A stretch of DNA of 64,000 nucleotides from Fibrobacter sp. (GCA_024398995.1 JAKSIE010000002.1:1-64000), one strand, 5' to 3'. Positions 43,280 through 52,217 are shown, counted from the first letter of the stretch. Program-made: numbers and translations. The notes: generated by a model from the sequence alone, not told the origin.

Positions 43280-43336
43280 TAACCACCACGCAATCTTAGC
43301 GATAAGAGCGGACCACGGCGGGGATTTTTTTTCTCA
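43280..43336 (+). terminator. R3 hairpin copy ending the PIN operon
   Basis: The hairpin of R1/R2 (ACCACCACGC ... TTAGCGATAAGAG ... CACGGCGGGG) is followed by eight T, but without the TTGACA/TATATT promoter. Here it acts as a plain terminator. A further fragment (AGCGATAAGAGCGGACCA) lies at 44608-44625, at the end of the RhuM gene. Confidence 0.7.
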
Positions 43337-43396
43337 ACACTGTCGAGAGTTTTTGTCAACAGTTGTTTGCAAAATGTGGTCCAATAGAAAGAACGC

Positions 43397-43507
43397 TTGA
43401 CAAAACCTTTGTCAATAAATATATTCTTACTACGTAAATAGTTTAATAGATCCATAACGAGGTCCTCCCGACATAGGGGAAGCGACGATGTTATGGATCT
43501 TTTTTAT
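43397..43507 (+). ncRNA. Candidate short RNA with 11-bp terminator stem
   Basis: TTGACA (43397-43402), 17-base spacer, TATATT (43420-43425). Transcription from about 43432 would give about 75 nt. An 11-bp perfect stem, AGATCCATAAC (43448-43458) with GTTATGGATCT (43490-43500), encloses a small CCTCCC/GGGGA region and is followed by seven T. No frame is present. The 23-base element at 43354-43376 precedes it, as at 42297. It is independent of the next promoter (43519). Confidence 0.55.
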
Positions 43508-43518
43508 TTGAGTGGTTA

Positions 43519-43547
43519 TTGACAAATTTCTTTATCTAGTGTATATT
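43519..43547 (+). promoter_or_regulatory. Promoter of rhuM-like gene
   Basis: TTGACA (43519-43524), 17-base spacer, TATATT (43542-43547). The 5' leader contains CCGTAG/CTACGG (about 43562-43585), a hairpin just before AAAGGAG, which could affect ribosome access. Confidence 0.75.
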
Positions 43548-43597
43548 TGTGCAGTAAACATCCGTAGTTATACGCTTGTCTACGGAAAGGAGAAATG

Positions 43598-44614
43598 ATG
43601 GCTAGTAGTATTCAAAAACAGTTGCAGTTCCTTATGTACAGCACTCCCGACGAAGATGTCAAGGTGAGTGCCTTGGTGAAGGATGAAACCATTTGGCTTA
43701 CGCAAAAGGCCATGGGGGAACTGTTTGGCTGTTCTTCAGACAATGTTGGATTGCATCTGAAGAATGTGTATGAAGATGGGGAACTTTCGAAGGATTCAAC
43801 TACCGAGGAAATCTCGGTAGTTCAGCAAGAAGGTGCGAGATCTGTCAAAAGAAAAATAGCGTTCTACAATCTCGATGCCATCATTTCTGTAGGTTATCGC
43901 ATCAGTTCTGCTCGCGCAACGCAGTTCCGCATTTGGGCGACTGGCATTCTCAAGGAATATATCCGCAAGGGCTTTGTGCTGGACGATGATCGCCTGAAGC
44001 AGGGTGAAAACGCTTTTGGCGCAGACTATTTCCGTGAATTGCTGGAGCGGGTACGCTCGATCCGTGCAAGCGAACGCAGAATTTGGCAGCAGATTACGGA
44101 TATTTTTGCCGAATGCAGTTTTGACTACAATAAGGATTCCGAGGTTACCCAGGAATTCTATGCGACCGTCCAGAACAAGTTCCACTTTGCAATTACTGGG
44201 CAGACCGCTGCAGAAATTGTCGCCGCAAACGCTGATGCATCCAAGGAACATATGGGACTTCAGACATGGAAAAACTCACCTGATGGTCGAGTGCTGAAAA
44301 GCGATGTCGCTGTTGCCAAAAACTACCTGACCGAAAAGGAAATCAGAAGGCTGGAGCGTCTTGTGAGCGGCTTCTTTGACTATGTGGAAGACCTGATCGA
44401 AAGGGAAATCCCGTTTACCATGCAACAGTTTGCCGGTGCCGTAAATGAGTTCCTGGAGTTCCGTAAGTACCAGGTTCTTGATGGCAAAGGAAAAATTTCT
44501 CACGAGCAGGCGGAACGCAAGGCCTTCGCTGAGTATGACGTTTTCAACAAGACGCAAAAGATTGAATCTGACTTTGACAAGCTTGTGAAGAAAATGAATA
44601 AAGGTCAGCGATAA
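43598..44614 (+). CDS. RhuM family protein
   Basis: A 338-residue protein of the virulence RhuM family (PF13310). Family marks: DETIWLTQKAMGELFGCSSDNV with a helix-turn-helix look, ISVGYRISSARATQFRIWATGILKEYI (the most conserved stretch), and a C-terminal helical region (RLERLVSGFFDYVEDLIER). RhuM was first noted in a Salmonella pathogenicity island, but its function is not established; it is widespread in accessory and mobile regions. ATG 43598 sits six bases after AAAGGAG; an ATG one codon earlier is too close. The final codons coincide with a fragment of the R-type hairpin, so the gene's end may have been made by recombination with it. Confidence 0.85.
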   Translation: MASSIQKQLQFLMYSTPDEDVKVSALVKDETIWLTQKAMGELFGCSSDNVGLHLKNVYEDGELSKDSTTEEISVVQQEGARSVKRKIAFYNLDAIISVGYRISSARATQFRIWATGILKEYIRKGFVLDDDRLKQGENAFGADYFRELLERVRSIRASERRIWQQITDIFAECSFDYNKDSEVTQEFYATVQNKFHFAITGQTAAEIVAANADASKEHMGLQTWKNSPDGRVLKSDVAVAKNYLTEKEIRRLERLVSGFFDYVEDLIEREIPFTMQQFAGAVNEFLEFRKYQVLDGKGKISHEQAERKAFAEYDVFNKTQKIESDFDKLVKKMNKGQR

Positions 44615-44771
44615 GAGCGGACCAAGAAGCTCATTAATTTCGGATGATTTTCACATTCCAGAAATACGATGGTACCGCCCACAAGGTTTTCGTGGCGGTC
44701 CTTGAAGAAGGGCTGGTCCAAGAGAAAGCCGAATGCGATAATCAAGCTCCTCAAAAAATCCTGCCTATTTT

Positions 44772-44801
44772 TTGACAGATCACCTCTAAGTGTCGATATA
44801 A
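44772..44801 (+). promoter_or_regulatory. Promoter with CGATATA motif
   Basis: TTGACA (44772-44777), then TAAGTGTCGATATAA. The -10 is GATATA or ATATAA, with a spacer of 17-18. The TAAGnnnCGATATA part recurs at the promoters at 45253 and 58143. Confidence 0.65.
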
Positions 44802-44832
44802 AATGTGATGTCGATTTCTTAGAGGTTTTTTA

Positions 44833-45234
44833 ATGGGCAAAATTGCTTTCAACTTTCCGTTCTTGTCGATTCTCGCCTTTGGCATGGGTTGCGTCGGCCT
44901 TTACTCTGCGGATGTTTTGCGCAGTATCTTGCGTTACCTTGCTAACGGACGTATTGTGGAGGGTCTATGGTTGACCCTTACCCTTGGATTTGCCTATGCT
45001 CTGATTTTGGCTGGTTACCGAGTCATCGACACGACGCTAGACCGTTTGCTGAGCAATTCCCTGATTTACTTCGGGGCCTTTGTGTGCTGTTGGTTATCCC
45101 ATTTCGGCGCGCCTTTTATGGGGCGCGTTCCCGTCAGCTTCAGCTTCCGCTCAGACTTTGTGATGTTGTTTCTGATCGCCCTTGGGCTAATGGGGTTACA
45201 CGTTGGGGTTGGCTATGTGATGAGGAGGTGGTGA
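44833..45234 (+). CDS. Small integral membrane protein, 4 TM segments
   Basis: A 133-residue hydrophobic protein with about four membrane helices: FPFLSILAFGMGCVGLYSA, LWLTLTLGFAYALILAG, LIYFGAFVCCWLSHFGAPF and FVMLFLIALGLMGLHVGVGY. I do not recognise the family. AGAGG lies before ATG 44833, and it has its own promoter. It stands directly upstream of the large helicase-like gene, with which it shares a promoter motif, so it may belong to the same system, perhaps as a membrane effector or anchor (inference from context only). Confidence 0.6.
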   Translation: MGKIAFNFPFLSILAFGMGCVGLYSADVLRSILRYLANGRIVEGLWLTLTLGFAYALILAGYRVIDTTLDRLLSNSLIYFGAFVCCWLSHFGAPFMGRVPVSFSFRSDFVMLFLIALGLMGLHVGVGYVMRRW

Positions 45235-45252
45235 AAAAAATTTAAAAGTCCT

Positions 45253-45284
45253 TTGACAAATCGCACATCTAAAGACGATATATG
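45253..45284 (+). promoter_or_regulatory. Promoter of the large helicase gene
   Basis: TTGACA (45253-45258) then CTAAAGACGATATATG; best -10 GATATA (45277-45282, spacer 18). A second possible start region has TATATT followed by GTAAACAA just before the ribosome site at about 45345. Confidence 0.6.
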
Positions 45285-45354
45285 TATAGTTTTTACTAAA
45301 AACGGCTTTTTTCGCGGTTTTTAGCGTATATTGTAAACAAATAACGGAGATTAT

Positions 45355-48300
45355 ATGCTTTTTGTATATCAGACGCCGGCTTTTGAAAAGCGAGTGGCAA
45401 AGGATTTTAAGGGCCTTTGTGCCTGTGTCAAGACCTTGATCGATAGAATTGAGAAAAGGCAGGAATATACGGGTTTTGTACCGTTCCCGGATTGTTTCTT
45501 TGTCAAGAAGAAGCTCATGTACAAGTACCGTCTGATTGCAAGGACCGTGACTATTGATGCCGGCGAGGTTGACGACGAAGAACACGAGCTTCTCGTGTTC
45601 CACGACATGATGATCCGCAAGGACCCTGACTACAATAATCCCAATAGCTCCGATTGTTTCTGCAAGGACCCCGAAGGGTATGCCAAAAAGCATCAGTATA
45701 TCACGGAGAACTTCGAAAAGGAATGCCTGGAGTACTGCAAAAAGCGCTTGAAGGAAAAGAATGGGTTCAAGCCCAAGAAGCCTGTTTCGGACTACGAAAA
45801 CCAGTTGCTGTACGACCAGCTGAACGGCATCCAGGAAAATACGGGTAATTTGGACATTTACGAGACCAGGGAATGGGTTTCCAGCCTCAAGTCTGAAGAA
45901 AACAAGGATATCTACGATACCTATCTGCATAATTTGTATGCAGCCGTGGTTGATGCTGTAAAGAAAGCTGCCGCCAGCGACAGTCCCGTAGGCTGGGACG
46001 TCCAGGAGGTGGAATGTGGTAGCCGAAACAAGAAGTATTTTAGCTACTACTATAACATTGACCAGATGGTGTTCATCCTAGGTCGCATTGACCAGAGCGA
46101 TACCCTGGCCTACGAATTTATTGAAAAGCAGGAGCGCTTGTACGAAAACTTCAACAAGGAAAAGGATCTCAAGAAGACCTTGCGCTCCTATCCCGAGACT
46201 ATCGTCTCGGACGAAAAAGATTTGGATCTGTGGAAGAATATCGAACACGAACTCTCCAACAACATGTCCCTTTCCTCCGAGGAACTCAGGATTCTTAACA
46301 GGACTCTTGATTCCCAAACCCGTGCGTACCCTCTGTTTATTAATGGTCGTGCGGGCAGTGGTAAGTCTACGATTCTGCAGAGCCTTTTTACTCCGTACTA
46401 TTTCCAGTATCTTAAGTCAGAAAATCCTCAGGATGCTAGCCCGGTCTACTTTACTTACAACGAAAAGCTGAAGATTTGTGCCCGTGAAACGGTGAGCAAG
46501 CTGCTTCAGAACCATAGGTATATCGGTTCCAAGCAGCTGGATGATTCCGAAAAGTCCAGGATTACTGACAAGGATGGTGCGAACTGGAAGAACGTGTTCC
46601 GCCAGTTTACGGATTTTCTGCTGGAGGTTGCGAAGGTTAGAAAGGGTGGCTACGAGTTCCGTGACAAGTGCAAGATTGACTTTGCCAGGTTCAGGAAGCT
46701 GTTCCTGGAGCGTTTCGGCAAGGAGCGCGATCTCCTGAAGAAGGCTCCTCCCGAAATTTGCTGGCACGTGATCCGTACCTACATTAAGGGGGATTCTGTA
46801 GACGCACTCATGGATTTGGAGGAATTCAAGTCCGAGAAGAACCGTACTGTTTCTGAAGATACTTTTAGGTGCGTGTATGACAAGGTTTGGCGCCCGTGGT
46901 ATAGCACTATTACCTTGTTTGCGGACAAGGGCGAGGGCGAGTTCGCTCAGAATGTACGTCCTGAGTATTGGGATGAACAGGACCTGGTCCGTTACATCCT
47001 GATGGAAGACGAAGAGCATGATGGCGATTCCCTGCTGGACCAGTATTTTGAAACCAAACCCAGGTTCTCTGCTATTTTCTGCGATGAATCCCAGGACTTT
47101 ACGCATATCGAACTGGAAGCAATTCCGGAGATGTCCCTGTACTTGTATAGGAAGGTGGACCGCAACTACATCAAGAAGATTCCTTTTGTCTTTGCTGGCG
47201 ACCCGTTCCAGACTTTGAATCCCACAGGATTCTCTTGGGAGGCTACGGAACGCGGCTTTGTGGATATCATTGCTCGCGCGCTCGACAAGAAGGCCGCTCA
47301 TGTGTCCCTTGTGTACGAGGAATTGAAGATGAACTATCGTTCTGCGGCCAGCATTGTGAAGGTCAGCAACGCGGTTCAGGCGGTTCGTGCTGCCAAGTTG
47401 AATCCGGACAAGGAGAAGATTGAACCGCAGCGCCCCTGGAATGACACGAAGGGCTCTTGTCTTTTCTTTGACTGGAACGATGCCGAAGTCTGGGACTGGC
47501 TCGAGAATAACGATGACGTAAGTTTTGTGCTCCCTTGCGACAGCAGTAACAGAGCCGATTTTATTGCCTCGCACCCGAGCCTTGCCGAGCATTTGGGCTT
47601 CGATTCTGTGAAAAGGGACATTAGTAGCTGTAAGTTCCCTGTTTATAGTGCTCTGGATATTAAGGGCCTTGAGTACGACAAGGTTGTTGTATATGGATTT
47701 GGTGCATTTGACGAAGATCCCACGAATGGTCAATCTGGCCGTTTCCGCAAGCTCTTGGAAGGCAACGCCTCTTTGCAAGGCGACCAGAACCTGGAAATGG
47801 AGTACTTCATTAACCGTTTGTACGTGTCGGTGACAAGATCTAAGAAAAAGCTGTTTGTGTTGGATAATTCAGACTGTACTTTCTGGAATAAGTTTAAGGA
47901 ATCCAAGGATGGCGATACTGTTCAGTGGTTGAGCTCGATTCTTCCGGATAACTGCAAGAAGTCCTGGGTGGAAGACGGAGATACCGTTGAAAGCCATCTG
48001 GATGTCTTGCAGATGGGCCGCATTAGCGACTTGGATGGTGAATCTGCCGGCGAGGACAGGGAAACGTTTGCAGAGCAGTTGCTTAGCGACGGTATTGAAA
48101 ACGCAAATGTGGAACGACTGGGCTCTGCGCTGAGACGCTTCTCTGGGATCAAGGGCGAAAACTCGTCCAAGTGCAGCGAAATCCGAGGCTGCATCTATTA
48201 CCTTGATAAAAAGTTCGAACAGAGTGCCGATTTCTTTGAAAAGGGCGGTAGACCCGTTGCCTCAAATCACAGCTTGTTCCTTGCGTCTAATTTGGAAGAT

Positions 48301-50433
48301 GCGGAAATTTTCTCTCGCATGAAGAGCTTGGCACGTAAGAAAACGGATTGCGAGGACTCTGCCGAGTACGCCCTTGTCCGTTGCTGCGTAGATCAGCCTT
48401 CTGATCTCAATTTCCTGGATGCCCTTGACAAGTTTGACAAGCTGTACGCGGATTACTCAAGAAAGTCTGGCCATGAGATTTTTGCCTGGAAGTATGATTT
48501 CGAAAGGTGGGAAGCCTTGTTCAATAAGGCTTTGGGGAGGCTGCCTGGCTGTAAACCGGAAAACAGCAAGATTAACAAAGTCAATGAAAATATGGTGGCA
48601 GAAAGGTTGCTCGCCCAGGAAGACCTGCAGTTTGATGAGGTTCTGGTTGCCCAGTTCTTGATGCATGTGGAGAAGTATGACGAACTCCGTAAAATTGCAG
48701 AAAAGTCTGATAATGCAAAGGTTAAGGAATTGGCCCGTAGGGCAAGAGCCTTGGATCGGCCGTTCCCTGAGAACCTTCATTCTTTGAACGAGTCCAATGA
48801 CCATGCGACCATCTACGATGTGTTCAAGGAGAAATGTGCCGAGGATCGCGGCAATGTCGTTAAGGTTATGGATGGAGGCGACTCCAAGATTGTTCTTGAC
48901 GCGATGACGACGTTGAACGCCCCCTTTAACGAAGACTACTTTGGAATTCTGTTCAACAAGTACATGGATTCTGATGTCTGGGACAAGTATGTTAAGGGGT
49001 TGAAGTCTATTCGCAACCTGAATGACAAGGAAATGAATGTCAAGATTGTCTGGAACGCGGTTAAGAACCTTAATTCCGCTGAGATTGTTGCTGAAATGCG
49101 CAAGTGCAACACGGTAAAGGACGAAAAACTGTTCAACAAGTTCTTCATCTACTGTTGTGTGGCCTCGAAGTGCCACCTGAACGCAAAGGATCTCGCTGGC
49201 TGTCCTGGAATGTTGAAGGATGTTTTCTTTGACACTAAGGAAAATGCAATTATCAAGTATGATTTGTCTGTGAATGACGTTGTGGAGATTGGTGCCTTCT
49301 ATGAGTACGTTGCCGAACTTGCTGGCAAGCTGAGTAATGATAAGAGTAAGCAGAACAGCAATCTGATCAATCAGTGGAAACGCGCCCTTGAGTTCTATAA
49401 CAAGGCTCTCAAGGATTTGAAAAAGACCAATCTTTTGCTTGTCCAAAAGCGTATTGTGTTCTGCGAAGAAAGGCTAGCTGAATTGTATGCAGTTGAAGCT
49501 ACTGCTGCTAAGCATAGGCAGAACGTCTTTGGTGGGTATAATAGTGATGCCGAGGTGGCCAAGACCTACGAGAAAGAGGCTGAGGATCATCGTAGCCAGT
49601 GGGGAATTTCCGGATCGATCGATAAGAGCGAAAAGGGTAAGGATGAGGGCAAGTGGGCTAATGAGCTTGCCTGCAGGCTGTGGCGCGGTGACGGCTACCT
49701 CATTAAGCACACCCCTGTGATTGCTGAAGCCCAGGCTGTTGAAACTCCGATTGCGGCTCCGGTTGTGAAAACTGCTGCTGAACCTGTTGTGGCCGCAGCA
49801 CCTGTTGCCGAGCCCGCTTCCGAAGCTGCCGAGCTCGCCGTTGTGGAAACTGCGGCACTCGCCGACGTTGCCGCACCCGCTGCTACTGAAGCCCCGAAGG
49901 TCGCCGAGCCTGTTGTCGCACCTGCCGTTGAACCGGAGGTAAAAACTCCCGCAGTTGCTGCCCCCGCCGCTGAACCGGGAGCCCCTGCCGTAGAAATTGC
50001 CGATAAGGTGGAAGAACCTGAGAAGGTTGAAACCCCTGTCGTAGATGAAACTCCCGCCCCGGTTGAAAAGGTCGAGGCTGTGGTGGTTGAACTTGCAAAA
50101 AAGAATCCTGAAATGAGTGAGAACAAGAATAGCGTTGTTGAAAGTGACTCCCAGTACCCCGAAAGCTTTAAGCTGGAATGCAAAGGCTATGAGTTTGTAA
50201 CTAGGGTGGTGGATGACCTCTATTCCCTGGAAATCTATGCCGTCAATCCCAGGGTGAGGCTGTGTCGCATTAACTCCGACGGAATTACCTTTGGTAGGGC
50301 CTCCAAGGGTGTAATCCACGATGGTGGCCAGCTTGGCTACGGAAGCCTCGAAAAGATTACGCTTGTGGAAGAAGAATCTGGCGAGTGCAAGGTAAGTATT
50401 GGCCGTTGGAGTTTCAGCGTTACCTTGAACTAA
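45355..50433 (+). CDS. Giant SF1 (UvrD-like) helicase protein with extra domains
   Basis: 1692 residues. The SF1 core has Walker A INGRAGSGKSTILQ (331-338), FCDESQDFTHIE (Walker B, DExQ), FVFAGDPFQTLNP, a MNYRSAASIV motif, SALDIKGLEYDKVVVYGFG, and motif VI YVSVTRSKKKLFV. Residues 1-90 (YQTPAFEKRVAKDFKGLCA ... KLMYKYRLIARTV) look like a RelE/ParE-type toxin fold, an inference from pattern. About 930-1450 is a helical, TPR-like region. About 1459-1590 is a linker rich in Pro, Ala and Val. The last ~95 residues are a beta-rich domain (FKLECKGYEFVTRVV ... SFSVTLN). ACGGAGA precedes ATG 45355. It is 25 bases from the RtcR-like gene, so probably one operon. It is not a repair UvrD by architecture; a defence or RNA-related role is likely. 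Confidence 0.82.
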   Translation: MLFVYQTPAFEKRVAKDFKGLCACVKTLIDRIEKRQEYTGFVPFPDCFFVKKKLMYKYRLIARTVTIDAGEVDDEEHELLVFHDMMIRKDPDYNNPNSSDCFCKDPEGYAKKHQYITENFEKECLEYCKKRLKEKNGFKPKKPVSDYENQLLYDQLNGIQENTGNLDIYETREWVSSLKSEENKDIYDTYLHNLYAAVVDAVKKAAASDSPVGWDVQEVECGSRNKKYFSYYYNIDQMVFILGRIDQSDTLAYEFIEKQERLYENFNKEKDLKKTLRSYPETIVSDEKDLDLWKNIEHELSNNMSLSSEELRILNRTLDSQTRAYPLFINGRAGSGKSTILQSLFTPYYFQYLKSENPQDASPVYFTYNEKLKICARETVSKLLQNHRYIGSKQLDDSEKSRITDKDGANWKNVFRQFTDFLLEVAKVRKGGYEFRDKCKIDFARFRKLFLERFGKERDLLKKAPPEICWHVIRTYIKGDSVDALMDLEEFKSEKNRTVSEDTFRCVYDKVWRPWYSTITLFADKGEGEFAQNVRPEYWDEQDLVRYILMEDEEHDGDSLLDQYFETKPRFSAIFCDESQDFTHIELEAIPEMSLYLYRKVDRNYIKKIPFVFAGDPFQTLNPTGFSWEATERGFVDIIARALDKKAAHVSLVYEELKMNYRSAASIVKVSNAVQAVRAAKLNPDKEKIEPQRPWNDTKGSCLFFDWNDAEVWDWLENNDDVSFVLPCDSSNRADFIASHPSLAEHLGFDSVKRDISSCKFPVYSALDIKGLEYDKVVVYGFGAFDEDPTNGQSGRFRKLLEGNASLQGDQNLEMEYFINRLYVSVTRSKKKLFVLDNSDCTFWNKFKESKDGDTVQWLSSILPDNCKKSWVEDGDTVESHLDVLQMGRISDLDGESAGEDRETFAEQLLSDGIENANVERLGSALRRFSGIKGENSSKCSEIRGCIYYLDKKFEQSADFFEKGGRPVASNHSLFLASNLEDAEIFSRMKSLARKKTDCEDSAEYALVRCCVDQPSDLNFLDALDKFDKLYADYSRKSGHEIFAWKYDFERWEALFNKALGRLPGCKPENSKINKVNENMVAERLLAQEDLQFDEVLVAQFLMHVEKYDELRKIAEKSDNAKVKELARRARALDRPFPENLHSLNESNDHATIYDVFKEKCAEDRGNVVKVMDGGDSKIVLDAMTTLNAPFNEDYFGILFNKYMDSDVWDKYVKGLKSIRNLNDKEMNVKIVWNAVKNLNSAEIVAEMRKCNTVKDEKLFNKFFIYCCVASKCHLNAKDLAGCPGMLKDVFFDTKENAIIKYDLSVNDVVEIGAFYEYVAELAGKLSNDKSKQNSNLINQWKRALEFYNKALKDLKKTNLLLVQKRIVFCEERLAELYAVEATAAKHRQNVFGGYNSDAEVAKTYEKEAEDHRSQWGISGSIDKSEKGKDEGKWANELACRLWRGDGYLIKHTPVIAEAQAVETPIAAPVVKTAAEPVVAAAPVAEPASEAAELAVVETAALADVAAPAATEAPKVAEPVVAPAVEPEVKTPAVAAPAAEPGAPAVEIADKVEEPEKVETPVVDETPAPVEKVEAVVVELAKKNPEMSENKNSVVESDSQYPESFKLECKGYEFVTRVVDDLYSLEIYAVNPRVRLCRINSDGITFGRASKGVIHDGGQLGYGSLEKITLVEEESGECKVSIGRWSFSVTLN

Positions 50434-50458
50434 AGGAAAAATTCCTAGAATTGCAGGT

Positions 50459-52060
50459 ATGACGAGCAAGACCCCTCTGGAAAACATTACGTTACTCACT
50501 TGGATGGCGACTAATCGCGATCCAAGGTTTCTCGAGAATATCATCTACGCCTTTGAGCACAAGTGCAGAAAAAAGGTGACAAAGGTTTACTACCTGTATG
50601 GCGGCAAGCCCGAAGATGCCGGGAAACTAAAGCAAAAGATCGCCGAAGTCAAGGCCTTTTGCACCGAGAAAGAGGTGGAGCTCGTTGACCTGCGAGTGGA
50701 CATAACCGACCCCTCTGACTATGACCAGTTATATAATGGCATGGTGAAGGTTCTTACGCCCCGTTTGGTTGAAATAGGCGACGTGTGCGTAAGTATCAGT
50801 AGCGGCACCAATGCAATGAGCATTGTGTGGATGCTCCTTAGGACTATGGATTTCTTTAATGGTCGCGCCAAGTTCTATGATGTTCGTAAGTACGAGCCTC
50901 AATTTAAAGTTCAGGGTTCGCCGATTTGCAACAAGGAAGACCAAAAGATTAACGAGATTAACTTTAGTGTCCGTAAGATGTATCTTCCTGTGAGTAGGAA
51001 GAGTACGCTTGTGGGCGACGGTATATCCTCGTTTTCCCATCCGCCTCGTTCTGCCAAAAGGTCGCAGGCCATGGAGGATTTGGAATGCTATTCCAGTATG
51101 CCCGACTCCCTGCTGATTCTCGGTGAACGCGGCGTCGGTAAGTCCAGCTCGGTTAGAGAAATTGTCGCTAGGATCAAGAGTGTCAAGGAAGATAAAGTTG
51201 TTGAAATGGGCTGTGGCGAGTTTGACAAAGGAATCGTTGGCTCCGTTCTGTTTGGACATGAGAAAGGTGCCTTTACAGGTGCCGTGGAGAAACGCGTAGG
51301 CCTAATTAAGACAGCCGAAAACGGCATCTTGTTCCTGGACGAAATTCAGGACCTGCCCAAGGATGTCCAGCGCAAGCTTGTTCGATTCCTCCAGGATAGA
51401 AAGTACCGAAAGGTTGGCGGTAATACAGACGAATCTTCAAATGCCCAGTTGGTGTTTGCCAGCAACAATTCCATTGAAATGCTCCGCGAAAAGCTTGACC
51501 CGGATTTCTATGACCGTATCAGTACGTTTGTAGTAACCATTCCGCCTTTGCGCGAATGTCCGGAGGACCTGCCCGAGGATTGGAATAACGTTTGGAGAAA
51601 AGTCCGTAGTTCCTCTGCGCCTGAAGAACCTCCTTTGACTCCCGAGTTAAAGGCTCATTTTGACAATCCTGTAAATCTTCAGGGGAATATGCGTTCCTTG
51701 CAGAAGGTGGCCCGCCATATTATTGCAAAAAAGGCGTGGGAGTCGGCTGACAAGATCCGTGAGGTCCTGGCAAAGCTTGAGGCCGAAAACCGGTTGATTG
51801 GCGCCTGCGACAGTGGGGAAGCCGGGCGCCCTGGAAACGCCGCCTTTGCAGTAAAGGACTTTAAGGAGTTCCAGAACTGTTCATGGGACGAGGCGGAGGC
51901 AAAGTTCAAGTGCGCTATGGCCCAATGGGCCCAGGAGCAATACCCTTCATTGGCGGCGGCCGGAAAGGCTTTGGGTTGTACGCCGCGCACCTTATCTAAC
52001 GCGAAGGCTGCAAAGGCAAAGGTTGCTGCGAAGGTTGCTGTGAAGAAGAAATCGCGATAG
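50459..52060 (+). CDS. RtcR-like sigma54 activator with CARF-type sensor
   Basis: 533 residues in three parts. The N-terminal ~175 match the CARF-type sensor of RtcR: VCVSISSGTNAMSIVWMLL (111-127) is the counterpart of the TGTHxxQxCWFLL signature. The middle is a sigma54 AAA+ domain: Walker A GERGVGKSS (222-230), GAFTGA (270-275), Walker B GILFLDEIQ (289-297), and FDRIS-like FYDRISTFVV. The C-terminus has a Fis-type helix-turn-helix (YPSLAAAGKALGCTPRTLSNAK) and a Lys/Ala tail. CARF domains sense cyclic oligoadenylate or RNA-end ligands, and GAFTGA contacts sigma54. The next operon starts with a perfect sigma54 promoter, so this is its activator. No RtcA or RtcB is nearby, so the usual RNA-repair target is replaced. 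Confidence 0.88.
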   Translation: MTSKTPLENITLLTWMATNRDPRFLENIIYAFEHKCRKKVTKVYYLYGGKPEDAGKLKQKIAEVKAFCTEKEVELVDLRVDITDPSDYDQLYNGMVKVLTPRLVEIGDVCVSISSGTNAMSIVWMLLRTMDFFNGRAKFYDVRKYEPQFKVQGSPICNKEDQKINEINFSVRKMYLPVSRKSTLVGDGISSFSHPPRSAKRSQAMEDLECYSSMPDSLLILGERGVGKSSSVREIVARIKSVKEDKVVEMGCGEFDKGIVGSVLFGHEKGAFTGAVEKRVGLIKTAENGILFLDEIQDLPKDVQRKLVRFLQDRKYRKVGGNTDESSNAQLVFASNNSIEMLREKLDPDFYDRISTFVVTIPPLRECPEDLPEDWNNVWRKVRSSSAPEEPPLTPELKAHFDNPVNLQGNMRSLQKVARHIIAKKAWESADKIREVLAKLEAENRLIGACDSGEAGRPGNAAFAVKDFKEFQNCSWDEAEAKFKCAMAQWAQEQYPSLAAAGKALGCTPRTLSNAKAAKAKVAAKVAVKKKSR

Positions 52061-52115
52061 CGAAAAAAAATTCCTGTAGCAGAAAAAATTTTCCATATTA
52101 CAAAATCCTTAAATC

Positions 52116-52158
52116 AATGACGTTTTTGAAATCTAATCAAAAACGCCATTTTTTTTGT
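52116..52158 (+). terminator. Terminator of the helicase/RtcR-like operon
   Basis: ATGACGTTTTTGA pairs with TCAAAAACGCCAT with one mismatch, followed by eight T. It ends two bases before the sigma54 promoter, separating the regulator's transcript from the target operon. Confidence 0.8.
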
Positions 52159-52160
52159 GT

Positions 52161-52176
52161 TGGCACGGGTTTTGCA
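52161..52176 (+). promoter_or_regulatory. Sigma54 (-24/-12) promoter
   Basis: TGGCACGGGTTTTGCA is a perfect match to TGGCAC-N5-TTGCA, with GG and GC separated by ten bases. Expected start of transcription is near 52187, about 30 bases before the first gene. A GAFTGA-type activator is encoded immediately upstream. Confidence 0.92.
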
Positions 52177-52217
52177 CATAGGCGAATGTTTTAATACATT
52201 CAGTAGGAGTTTTCGCT

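Noticed and set aside
39191-43336. R1, R2 and R3 as integron attC sites flanking gene cassettes
   Set aside because: They carry promoters and T-run terminators, lack the RYYYAAC/GTTRRRY core pair, and no tyrosine integrase is present.
46417-47778. 453-codon open frame on the minus strand in the helicase gene
   Set aside because: The plus strand shows all SF1 helicase motifs in order over the same bases, so the minus frame is a shadow.
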